This document shows, piece by piece, positions 1 to 7,568 of a DNA stretch of 37,633 bases. The DNA is taken from positions 1 through 37,633 of the forward strand of contig CAZUMH010000023.1 of assembly GCA_964621645.1 (NCBI GenBank), given 5' to 3'. Under the pieces are notes generated by a model. The model saw only the letters and a program-made list of their open reading frames with translations, had not been told where the DNA came from and did no database searches. Every line of letters starts with the position of its first letter. Position 1 is the first letter of the stretch. Source of the DNA: CAZUMH01 sp964621645 (lineage in GTDB: Bacteria; Zhuqueibacterota; QNDG01; JAGLOF01). The position numbers were made by a program, and so were the translations under genes.

Positions 1-295
1 ATGCTACAGTTGGGGTGAAGCCGCTCAATATAGAATTACTTCGGAAGAATAGATAAGTCGTCGAATTTCAGAAGGCGGGCTACCAATCGTACCGGATAAC
101 GATTATCATTAATAACACTCACAATAATACATTGATCCCGTCACAATCACTCCGGACAAATCTTTCATGATCGATCTTCATGAAAACTTAACATAAACTT
201 GCCGCACACTTGACATACCCCGGATCTCCGGATTGTATATTGCATTACTACCAAATATTACCATAAAACAACCAAATAATGACCCTGAGGTGCTC
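1..295. other. Left edge and intergenic stretch
   Basis: Two short open frames run in from the left edge on the plus strand and stop at 50-52 (TAG) and 54-56 (TAA). The second would end a protein in GVKPLNIELLRKNR, which could be the tail of an upstream gene, but neither can be chosen from so little sequence. The rest, to 295, is AT-rich and holds no gene I can support. The only clear signal is the TGAGG Shine-Dalgarno at 286-290 serving the gene at 296. Confidence 0.3.
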
Positions 296-916
296 ATGTA
301 TAAGAAATATATGTCCTCTATTATCCCGACACTCTTCATTTTTCTTGGGTCAATCACGCCCTCCCTGTCGCAAACCAGCAAAGAGGATACCCGCGTCCGT
401 TTGGGCGGCGGATGCGGTATGGGACCGCTCTTCGCCAGTATCGGATTCAGCCTGGAAGTGCAGCCCCTGGGATTCGCTTCGGCCTTCGCCTCCTATGGGC
501 TGGGCCCGACCCGTACCAGCGGCGAGTATCAGGTCTGGGACGTTTTTGACCAGATCGGCAAGAGAGAGGACTGGACCTACTGTGCGGGAGTCCGGTTCTA
601 CCCCAACTATTTCACCAAATTGAACCTCTATATCTTCGAACCCCGTCTCGGCCTCTCCTACGGCTATAACGGCCTGGCGTTGAACAAGTATTACGTTATG
701 GATGTGCCGGTCTATACTTCCAGCTTTATGCACGGGTTTAATGTTTCGGCCGGACTCAGAATTGAACCGCTGAAAAATTTCTGCATCGAATACGACCTCA
801 TGTTCGTGCTGACCCGCTCGGGCGGATCGACCTACAGTGGAATGGCTCTGAAAAATTTTGCCGAAAACAAGGATGTGGTGGGTAATTTCGGATTCCGCTA
901 TTTTTTCAGCTTTTAG
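296..916 (+). CDS. Outer-membrane beta-barrel-like protein with signal peptide
   Basis: A 206-residue secreted protein. I chose ATG 296 over the in-frame ATG at 233 because TGAGG lies five bases upstream and because translation then begins with a normal signal peptide (MYKKYMSS, hydrophobic IIPTLFIFLGS, likely cleavage near SLSQ at 24-27). The mature part is rich in Gly, Tyr and alternating hydrophobic/polar stretches (GFASAFASYGLG, YGYNGLALNKYYV) and ends FGFRYFFSF, the terminal-Phe pattern of an outer-membrane barrel. By family knowledge this suggests a small barrel of 8-10 strands. No enzyme motif is seen and the substrate or partner is unknown. It is followed after 139 bp by a membrane-anchored metallopeptidase-like gene. 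Confidence 0.75.
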   Translation: MYKKYMSSIIPTLFIFLGSITPSLSQTSKEDTRVRLGGGCGMGPLFASIGFSLEVQPLGFASAFASYGLGPTRTSGEYQVWDVFDQIGKREDWTYCAGVRFYPNYFTKLNLYIFEPRLGLSYGYNGLALNKYYVMDVPVYTSSFMHGFNVSAGLRIEPLKNFCIEYDLMFVLTRSGGSTYSGMALKNFAENKDVVGNFGFRYFFSF

Positions 917-1055
917 CGGATGTTGCGGTACCCTCTGGCACCTGAATCCACCTTTCCCATTCCGCTCCAGGGTGTAACCGGGCCGATGGGAACATTCCCG
1001 CCCCGCCAACCGTACCATTTATTAAGAACTTGTCCCATATAAAGGGCCATGGTAC

Positions 1056-1868
1056 ATGCAGCGCACAGTAAAGATACGATACGCCCTCCTGGCCGTCGTC
1101 CTCCTCATCATCATCGCCCTCTTCAATGGTCCCCTCTTCCCCTTCAGTCCCCTGAAACCCGGTTTTAAAAAGATCAAATACGACAATGCCATCCTCTACA
1201 TCAGTCATCCCACCGCGCTGGATTCCGCGGTTTACCATCTGGACAGAATCGTGCGGGAAGAAGAGACCTTCCATGATCTGAAATACAGAAAGAAATTCAG
1301 GATCGTCATCGTGAATCCAAAGAGCAGCATGAAACGGTTCCTCCCCTGGATGAGAGGGACCGGCTACTCCGTCTCTCTCAGTCTCGCCAACCTGATCTAT
1401 ATCGGGCCCTATGCCAGGAGGTCCCCGGCCGGGATCGAACCCTATCTGAAGCACGAACTCTCCCACCTGATCATCGACCAGAATACCACGTTTAAAAAGG
1501 CATTGAAGATGCACGGACAGGGCTGGTTTGTGGAAGGCATCGCCGAATATTTCAGCGGGCACAGCTTCTATACCAAAGCGGAATTTCTGGAGCAGTGCCG
1601 CAAGCAAAACCTGGATTTTCTCAGCCTCTATGAGGAAAATCCCCTTAAGATGGATCCCGACGAGATAAGGCTCAAATACAGTTTCTACCGTTTCTTCGTC
1701 GGGTATCTGGTGGAACAATACGGACTGGAAAGACTGCAGACCTATTTGAAGAATTATCTCAAAGATCCCGACAGCTACAAGACCCTCTTCAGCAGTGTGT
1801 ACCCCAATGAGGTTTCGGAGATCCTGACGGACTTCAAAGCCAGTGTCACTGCTGGGCGGGGGGATTGA
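1056..1868 (+). CDS. Membrane-anchored zinc metallopeptidase-like protein (peptidase MA/gluzincin type)
   Basis: A 270-residue protein with one N-terminal membrane segment (about residues 9-25) and a periplasmic domain. It carries HELSH at 133-137, a match to HExxH, and 20-odd residues later WFVEGIAEYFSG (157-168), where Glu160 sits in the place of the third zinc ligand of gluzincins. By family knowledge this is the peptidase MA-like fold, found in many uncharacterised secreted proteases of FCB bacteria. The sequence shows the metal site; the substrate is unknown. The C-terminal 80 residues (YRFFVGYLVEQYG, then helical) match the usual helical tail of these proteins. The start at 1056 has only a weak ribosome site (AAAGGGCC upstream), and no better start is available. 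Confidence 0.75.
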   Translation: MQRTVKIRYALLAVVLLIIIALFNGPLFPFSPLKPGFKKIKYDNAILYISHPTALDSAVYHLDRIVREEETFHDLKYRKKFRIVIVNPKSSMKRFLPWMRGTGYSVSLSLANLIYIGPYARRSPAGIEPYLKHELSHLIIDQNTTFKKALKMHGQGWFVEGIAEYFSGHSFYTKAEFLEQCRKQNLDFLSLYEENPLKMDPDEIRLKYSFYRFFVGYLVEQYGLERLQTYLKNYLKDPDSYKTLFSSVYPNEVSEILTDFKASVTAGRGD

Positions 1869-1926
1869 TCCGTCCGTAAAATGACCTTCCCTGTTAAGGA
1901 CCCTCCCCCTTCAAGAAAGGAGATCT

Positions 1927-2364
1927 ATGGATAGAAAAGATACTCCCCGGTCCCGGCTGGTGGAAAAGAGACTGCGACTGGCAGCTATGTTCTATCCCAT
2001 CGAACGAAAGCTGGAACGCCGCTGGGCCAAGCTCTTTCTGGCCGGCTTTGCCGAAACGGCCCGGGAGCTGGAAATAATGGCCGAAGCCCAAGGGTACAGG
2101 CAGCAGACGCAGGAGGACAGGATCGTCTTCTGGCATGATCCAGAAACCGGTTCCCATGAAGCCATGTTCTTTTTTATCTATGACATCATGGATCTGGCCT
2201 CGGTGCAGCGCTGCTTCCGGGAGATAGAGCGGAACAAGGTGTTCATGACCTATGCCGTGGTGCATCAGATAAAAGACGGACCCGGCGATTTCGACATTTT
2301 CCGCTTTTCCCCCTTCAGCTATCTGGAACACTGCAACCGGGTCAGATACCCGCTGAGAAAGTAA
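1927..2364 (+). CDS. Conserved-looking hypothetical cytoplasmic protein
   Basis: A 145-residue soluble protein without signal peptide or membrane segment. AAGGAG lies just upstream of the ATG and supports the start. The first half is strongly basic and helical (KRLRLAAMFYPIERKLERRW); the second half has an aromatic beta-type stretch (AMFFFIYDIMD). I do not recognise the family. It begins 58 bp after the metallopeptidase-like gene in the same direction and could be co-transcribed with it. No catalytic motif is visible. Confidence 0.65.
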   Translation: MDRKDTPRSRLVEKRLRLAAMFYPIERKLERRWAKLFLAGFAETARELEIMAEAQGYRQQTQEDRIVFWHDPETGSHEAMFFFIYDIMDLASVQRCFREIERNKVFMTYAVVHQIKDGPGDFDIFRFSPFSYLEHCNRVRYPLRK

Positions 2365-2782
2365 GCGGCTTCACTCATCCTATCGGTATCTGCAGGGTTG
2401 CATCACTGGAGTGAACATAGAGGAAATGATCCTCCCGTTATCCTGCTCACGGGATGTTCCGCCGTGCGCAGACGCGGTACTGAGTATCATTGGGAGGATT
2501 ATTCTGTTTTTGGGATGAAAACTCTGCTGAAATATTCCACCATTTCTTATATTTACGCGGGAGCGCGGTTGTCATCGTAAATCCCCGGATTATCGAGCTT
2601 GGGAACGGCGATGCATCCACGATCCATGAAATTCCCTCAGTCATCAGAGGGAAACATACCGACAGCAGCCGTAACCTGGACGTCAGCCGCTTCCCCAAAG
2701 AAGGATGGAACCAGGGGGCTTCTTTGCCGTATATAATGCGGCATCATGCTGTATGTCTGGAGCAAGTAACATTGGAGATTAG
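2365..2782. other. Intergenic stretch without a supported gene
   Basis: This 418-bp gap contains a 98-codon plus-strand frame (2490-2786) that overlaps the next start and has no ribosome site or recognisable product; I do not call it. A short inverted repeat TTCCCTC/GAGGGAA at 2632-2638 and 2647-2653 has an 8-nt loop but no T-run. GGAG shortly before 2783 serves the CPBP gene. Confidence 0.5.
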
Positions 2783-3547
2783 ATGAACGAGGATTACGGA
2801 CCCATCGCGGTATTCTTTTCCCTGGTATTCCTGTTTTCAGTTCCCTTCTGGATACTGGGCGAGATCTTTCCCGTCCAGCTGCTGCCCGGCTTGCCGCTGG
2901 GCGCCCTGGTAGTGTTCGCGCCGATGCTGGCGGGGCTGACCTCGGCCCTGAGAATGGGCCGGCTGCCTGCCGCCCTTCAACTGCTGAAGCGCCCCTGCGA
3001 CCTCGGACGAGTCAGGAACAAGAACTGGTTCTTTTTATTTGTGCTTTTCAATCCCGCCGTCGCCCTTCTGGTGTACGGCTACCTGCGTCTCGGCACCGCC
3101 TCCCTGCCTCTTCCCGGTCCCTTCACCTGGATGACACCGCTTATGTGTCTCTCTTTTTTCATCGCCGCTCTGGCCGAGGAAATCGGCTGGACCGGCGTCG
3201 CCACCGGCCCCCTGCAGCGGCGTCTGGGCATTCTGCCCGCCGGTCTGATACTGGGATTGGTCTGGACCGCGTTCCATCTCATCGTGCTCAGGCAGGCCGA
3301 CCGTTCCCTGGAGTGGATCGCCTGGTGGTCCCTGGGGACCTTTTCCCTGAGAATTATGATGGTCTGGCTCTATGCCCGGGCAGGCGCCAGTGTTTGCGCC
3401 GCGGCTATTTTTCACGCCATGATTAACGTTTCCTGGCAGCTTTTCCCGGTAAACGGATCGCTGTATGATCCCCGTCTCTTCAGCCTGGCCGCCCTTATAC
3501 TGCTGCTCATTATCGTGAGTATCGGCCGCCCGCTTAGGAGGGAATGA
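2783..3547 (+). CDS. CPBP family intramembrane metalloprotease (CAAX/Abi-like)
   Basis: A 254-residue polytopic membrane protein with about seven or eight hydrophobic segments. It has the three CPBP motifs in order: AEEIGWTG (131-138, catalytic Glu pair), FHL with His165, and HAMIN with His211. In this family the Glu pair and the two His residues activate a water for peptide cleavage inside the membrane; eukaryotic relatives cleave prenylated CAAX proteins, while bacterial ones mature peptides or act in immunity to them. No bacteriocin-like gene is nearby, so the substrate cannot be guessed. GGAG precedes the ATG by a few bases. Length is normal for the family. Confidence 0.88.
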   Translation: MNEDYGPIAVFFSLVFLFSVPFWILGEIFPVQLLPGLPLGALVVFAPMLAGLTSALRMGRLPAALQLLKRPCDLGRVRNKNWFFLFVLFNPAVALLVYGYLRLGTASLPLPGPFTWMTPLMCLSFFIAALAEEIGWTGVATGPLQRRLGILPAGLILGLVWTAFHLIVLRQADRSLEWIAWWSLGTFSLRIMMVWLYARAGASVCAAAIFHAMINVSWQLFPVNGSLYDPRLFSLAALILLLIIVSIGRPLRRE

Positions 3548-3629
3548 AGAGCGCCTGGCACCGGGAAATTAATACATCCAGCTGAGAGACTGTCCTTACT
3601 GCAACGTGTTATATAAATGCGGAGGAATA

Positions 3630-4784
3630 ATGCGTGTATCTTTTTTAAACAGATTAATAATACTTATGACAGCGGCGGTCCTGGCCGGATGCGGTGGCAG
3701 GGGCGACTATCCCGTGAAACAGGAAACGGTGAACGGTATGCTCACGGTTACCTGTCCCGCCTATCCCCGGGACGGGATCTTCGAGTATGACATGGTCGAA
3801 GAACTGTGCATCGGCGACAGGACCGATGATGACAATTATATTCTGAACCGTCCCAATCAGATCCAGGTGGACAGCCGGGGCAGCATCTATATGCTGGACT
3901 GGGGCGACTTCAAGATCCAGGTCTATGACAGCAGCGGCGCCTGGATAAGAACCATCGGCCGGGAGGGCCAGGGACCGGGAGAATTCTCCATGCCGGCCTA
4001 TTTCACCCTCTCCAGCAGGGACACGATCTATCTGAACGACGCCCGCAACAGGCGGATCAACGTGTATAATACAGCGGGACGGTGCGTCAGGACCCTCCGG
4101 TATGAGGGCGGATTTCACAGTTGGATTAAAAGTGACGCCGCGGACCGTCTCTATATCGAAGTGGGAGGCAAACAGAACCTGGAAAAACTCAGCGACGAAT
4201 ATACGATAATCGAAGAAAGCTTCTCGGTGGAACGGCTGCCTTCCAATAGTGATCCGGGTTATGCCTTCGGACCCTACCGGGGTGACAGGAAAGAAATGAA
4301 GCGGGTGGGAGATTTAATCTTCAGCGGCGGTTCACCCGACGGCCCCAACACTCTCTGGACGGTGACCAAGGCGGGCCTCGTGATCGAAGGGTATAATATG
4401 GACTACCGGCTCAACGTGATCAATGCGGATGGAACGGTACGGCTTAATTTCGGCAGGCCCTTCGATCCGGTTCCCAATCCCTATGCCGGCAAGTCGGTGC
4501 ATCTCGACACAAAACCGGCCTACGGCCGCACAATCCTGCTGGATGATAATGGAAACATCTGGCTGAAGCTGTATACGAAAGACCCGGAGAGCGAGGATGA
4601 GCCCCCTGAAATAATCTATGACGTCTGGTCCCCGGAAGTAGTCTATCTGAAACAGGTGCGCCTGGCCCATACTATCCACGCCTTTCATGGGAACAGGGTG
4701 TACTGCATTGTGCGCTCCGCGGACGACATTCCGCTGATCAAACGATATAGGCTGGTTGAAAAGCAGCGCAGCCACGGACGTTAA
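3630..4784 (+). CDS. 6-bladed beta-propeller (NHL-like) lipoprotein
   Basis: A 384-residue lipoprotein. I chose ATG 3630 (not 3606) because GGAGG at 3621-3625 sits 4 nt upstream and a type II signal peptide then follows, with lipobox VLAGC and lipidated Cys21. The mature part contains propeller blades of the pattern Asp-x-x-Gly-x-Ile-Tyr-x-Leu-Asp, for example DSRGSIYMLDWGDFKIQVY and then DTIYLNDARNRRINVYN, with GxGPGEF between blades. This is the 6-bladed beta-propeller family common in FCB lipoproteins, whose function is mostly unknown. It stands alone, ending convergently with the minus-strand polysaccharide cassette. Confidence 0.85.
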   Translation: MRVSFLNRLIILMTAAVLAGCGGRGDYPVKQETVNGMLTVTCPAYPRDGIFEYDMVEELCIGDRTDDDNYILNRPNQIQVDSRGSIYMLDWGDFKIQVYDSSGAWIRTIGREGQGPGEFSMPAYFTLSSRDTIYLNDARNRRINVYNTAGRCVRTLRYEGGFHSWIKSDAADRLYIEVGGKQNLEKLSDEYTIIEESFSVERLPSNSDPGYAFGPYRGDRKEMKRVGDLIFSGGSPDGPNTLWTVTKAGLVIEGYNMDYRLNVINADGTVRLNFGRPFDPVPNPYAGKSVHLDTKPAYGRTILLDDNGNIWLKLYTKDPESEDEPPEIIYDVWSPEVVYLKQVRLAHTIHAFHGNRVYCIVRSADDIPLIKRYRLVEKQRSHGR

Positions 4785-4952
4785 TCATTCCCGGAATATC
4801 CCCTTTCCCCTTCCATCTCTCATTCCAAGGGCCATTCCGAGCAATCGGGATGGCCCGGCGAATCTCACTCCCACACGCCATGCTGGGTGGAATGAACCGT
4901 CAGTGGGACCTCTCACCCGGTCGGCGTGGACAGGTATCGTGATCCCTCCGAT

Positions 4953-4983
4953 AAAAACGGCCCCCACCGGGAAGCAGGGGCCG
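4953..4983 (-). terminator. Rho-independent terminator of the GH3/GH105 cassette
   Basis: The stem is CGGCCCC (4958-4964) paired with GGGGCCG (4977-4983), a perfect 7-bp GC-rich stem with a 12-nt loop. Read on the minus strand it is followed at once by TTTTT (4957-4953), the classic intrinsic terminator layout. It lies 20 nt beyond the stop of the GH105 fusion gene. Confidence 0.85.
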
Positions 4984-5003
4984 CGAAACAGTGCATGGTC
5001 ATT

Positions 5004-7412
5004 CTACTTTTCAATCAACTTCAGCATCTCCATCCCCGCACCGATGAAGGCCCCCGAGGCGTAAACATGGTACTGATAGGCGTAAAAGGGATAGGGACTG
5101 GCGGCCACCTGCTGCACAAATCCCAGATGGCCCTGGTCATTCACATTGTTCACCAACGCTTTCCAGGCTTTTTCGACCGCTGGACGGTAGACGGACTCGT
5201 TCAGCAGGCCGCAGTTGATGCCCCAGGCCAGGCCCCAGGTGTAAAAAGCGCTGCCGCTCGATTCGCCGATATCCAGGTATTCGGGATCGAGCAGACTGGC
5301 CCGCCAGAGCCCGTCTTTCCCCTGGACGCGGATCAGTTTGGCGGCCATCTGTTTGAACTGCTCGATGAAATAGGCCCGATCCGGATTTTCTTCAGGAATA
5401 TATGGGATAAAGCGGGCCATACCGGCAAAGACCCAGCCGTTGCCGCGGCACCAGAAGATCTTCTTGCCGTTCTCCGAGAGCTGGCCGAAGTAGGTGTTGT
5501 CCCGGTAGTAGAGCGAGTCTTCGGGAGAGTAGAGAAAATCCGCGGTCTTCTTCCAGTATTTGACGGCGTAGTCGATATAGGCCGTATCCCCGGTGGCCCT
5601 GAACATGCGGGCGAAGGCCGGAGGAGACATATAGAGGGCGTCGCACCAGGTCCACCACTCATGATGATAGGGACTGTCCTCTCTGCGGTATGACAGCGTC
5701 TGGGGACCGGCGGGATCCCGGGCCAGATGCATATCCAGAACCCATTTAATATTGCGGATGTATTCCGGATTCTTGTCCTCCATATAAAGCTCGATGGCCG
5801 GCTGGAAGAAGGTGTGGCGGTCCGCGTTGAAGACATCGTTCAGCGGTTTCCAGCCATAGCTCTGCCCCACGTTAACATACTGATTCTTATAGCGTTCCTC
5901 CCCGGTTGCCTTATACAATTGCCATAATCCGGTGTAAAAGGCGCCGTAGAGCCAGTCGATGAATCCGCTTCTGATCTCACCCGCGGGCCGCATGGAATTA
6001 TACTTGGGATTCATGATCTGCCAGTCGGCCACCTGCCGGGTTATGCCGATGATACCTTCCCGGGTTAAGGGATTTTTTCTGATAAAGGGGATGGGGGTGC
6101 GGATGGAGGCGTTGTAGGTGAGATAATGCCTGTACCAGCTGTTGGTCATCCAGAGCAGCTGCAGCGGATTTCCCTTGCGGGCGTCTCTCACGGCAAAGGG
6201 ACGGACGTTGTCCTTGGAGGATCCTTTGGTGATGGCCCGCTTCTTCCAGCTGGTGCCGAAATCGGATGTGGTCCACTGCTCGATCTCGAAGACACTGTCC
6301 CGCTTCACCGACAGGTAGATGGTAGTGACATCCTCGTGATCCAGCACAACGCCGCCGGAATAGTGGGGCTCCGGCTCTACCCTCCCCTCCGGCGTTCTGG
6401 GAAACCACGAGCCCGAATCTATCAGGTCATGGCTGATCCACTCTTTTCCGTTCCAGCGGCCGTACCGGTAGATATGGTGCTTTTCATCGGGAAAGCGGAC
6501 ATAAGTAACAGCCGGACGATCCTTTTCATCAAAGGCGACATCCCAGACCCAGGCGCGTCCCCGGGCGGCATCGGCCCGGTAGACCAGATCGGCTTCCTGC
6601 GGAGTCACCGGTCCCGCATTCAGCGGCGTGATTCTGCTGCCGTCGGCTCGGTAAAAATACCCCCCCTTCAGGTACATGAAATAGACCGAGTTTGCCGGTT
6701 CATTGCGCGGGTGGCCGTCGGTAAAGGTGAAGGCGATCTTGTCTCTGTTATTGGAAGCCACCTTGACATAGGGGCGGCGAAAGGCATAGAGGCGCTCCGG
6801 AAGGATAAACACCCTGCCGGGCGACCAGGTTTCGCCACCGTCTGAGGATACGGAATAGGTCGGTTTGCCGTCGGAACTGCGCCAGAACAGGTAGATCCTG
6901 TCTTCCCGGGACAGATAGGCGATGTTGGCATAGGTATAGCGGTTCCCGTACCAGTCGGAGATTTCCGGACCGTTGCTGCCGACGATGCGGGGCTCTTCCC
7001 AGCTGCCGATTTCTTCCGGGGCCGCGCTCCTGCTCAGGTGGATGCCTTGCTTCTCATTGTGCTTCGCGTAAAAGACCAGGAGGTAGCCGTGCCTGTCGAT
7101 GAGTATGGACGGATTGGCGTGGTCATCCACGTCGAAACCGTCATAGATGATCCGGGTCTGTATCTCCCCTGTCTCATGGTCAAAATATCCGATGACGACA
7201 TCCCCGTAACTGTTCACCCAGCCGGCATAGGTCCGTTTATGCTCGCCCTCATAATAGACGGCCCGGGGATCGGAAAACCAGCACCAGGCCCCGTCCGGTG
7301 TGAAGGAACGGTACATTTCGGCATCCCGCGGCTGGATGTGGGTCAGCTGGGCCTGGCTGCTTCCTGTCCACATGAGCAGAAATAATAAAGCGAATACCAC
7401 CTGTCTTTTCAT
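5004..7412 (-). CDS. Secreted fusion: BNR_4-type propeller (putative polysaccharide lyase) + GH105 unsaturated glucuronyl hydrolase
   Basis: An 802-residue exported protein. ATG 7412 is chosen because GGGAG lies 9 nt upstream and a signal peptide follows (MKRQVVFALL..., cleavage near SSQAQ, 18-22). Residues about 30-430 form a BNR_4-like propeller (WFSDPRAVYY at 45-54). Positions resembling the PL24/PL25 ulvan-lyase active site are His98 (DDHAN), His118 (YAKHN), Tyr161 (YTYAN) and Arg178 (FWR). Residues about 450-802 are a GH105/GH88-type (alpha/alpha)6 barrel, with Asp591 in CDALYMSPP as the likely general acid, Asp531 as the likely partner, and FWCRGNGWVFAG (653-664). GH105 enzymes remove the unsaturated uronic acid that lyases leave at the non-reducing end of pectin or ulvan oligomers. 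One chain may therefore cut the polymer and clear the new end. The GH105 half is near certain; lyase activity is inferred. Confidence 0.87.
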   Translation of the reverse strand: MKRQVVFALLFLLMWTGSSQAQLTHIQPRDAEMYRSFTPDGAWCWFSDPRAVYYEGEHKRTYAGWVNSYGDVVIGYFDHETGEIQTRIIYDGFDVDDHANPSILIDRHGYLLVFYAKHNEKQGIHLSRSAAPEEIGSWEEPRIVGSNGPEISDWYGNRYTYANIAYLSREDRIYLFWRSSDGKPTYSVSSDGGETWSPGRVFILPERLYAFRRPYVKVASNNRDKIAFTFTDGHPRNEPANSVYFMYLKGGYFYRADGSRITPLNAGPVTPQEADLVYRADAARGRAWVWDVAFDEKDRPAVTYVRFPDEKHHIYRYGRWNGKEWISHDLIDSGSWFPRTPEGRVEPEPHYSGGVVLDHEDVTTIYLSVKRDSVFEIEQWTTSDFGTSWKKRAITKGSSKDNVRPFAVRDARKGNPLQLLWMTNSWYRHYLTYNASIRTPIPFIRKNPLTREGIIGITRQVADWQIMNPKYNSMRPAGEIRSGFIDWLYGAFYTGLWQLYKATGEERYKNQYVNVGQSYGWKPLNDVFNADRHTFFQPAIELYMEDKNPEYIRNIKWVLDMHLARDPAGPQTLSYRREDSPYHHEWWTWCDALYMSPPAFARMFRATGDTAYIDYAVKYWKKTADFLYSPEDSLYYRDNTYFGQLSENGKKIFWCRGNGWVFAGMARFIPYIPEENPDRAYFIEQFKQMAAKLIRVQGKDGLWRASLLDPEYLDIGESSGSAFYTWGLAWGINCGLLNESVYRPAVEKAWKALVNNVNDQGHLGFVQQVAASPYPFYAYQYHVYASGAFIGAGMEMLKLIEK

Positions 7413-7568
7413 GACGGGAATCTCCCTTTTATCTGTTGAATGCCCCCGGGACGTGCGGGATGCTTTCTTCAATGATAAGATCATTCTCATTCCACCGTCT
7501 CATCCCCGTTGTCTCGATGTTCAGCCGACCCGCTTACTGTAATATTCCGGGATGGAAGTGATGGACCG

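Noticed and set aside
906..1718. Long minus-strand frame opposite the metallopeptidase-like gene
   Set aside because: No ribosome site or recognisable domain; the plus strand has a clear HExxH protein over the same bases.
2632..2653. TTCCCTC/GAGGGAA hairpin
   Set aside because: Only 7 bp, no T-run, and not placed at a gene end.
2490..2786. 98-codon frame before the CPBP gene
   Set aside because: No Shine-Dalgarno, overlaps the next start, and no hydrophobic core or motif. A decayed gene is possible but cannot be shown.
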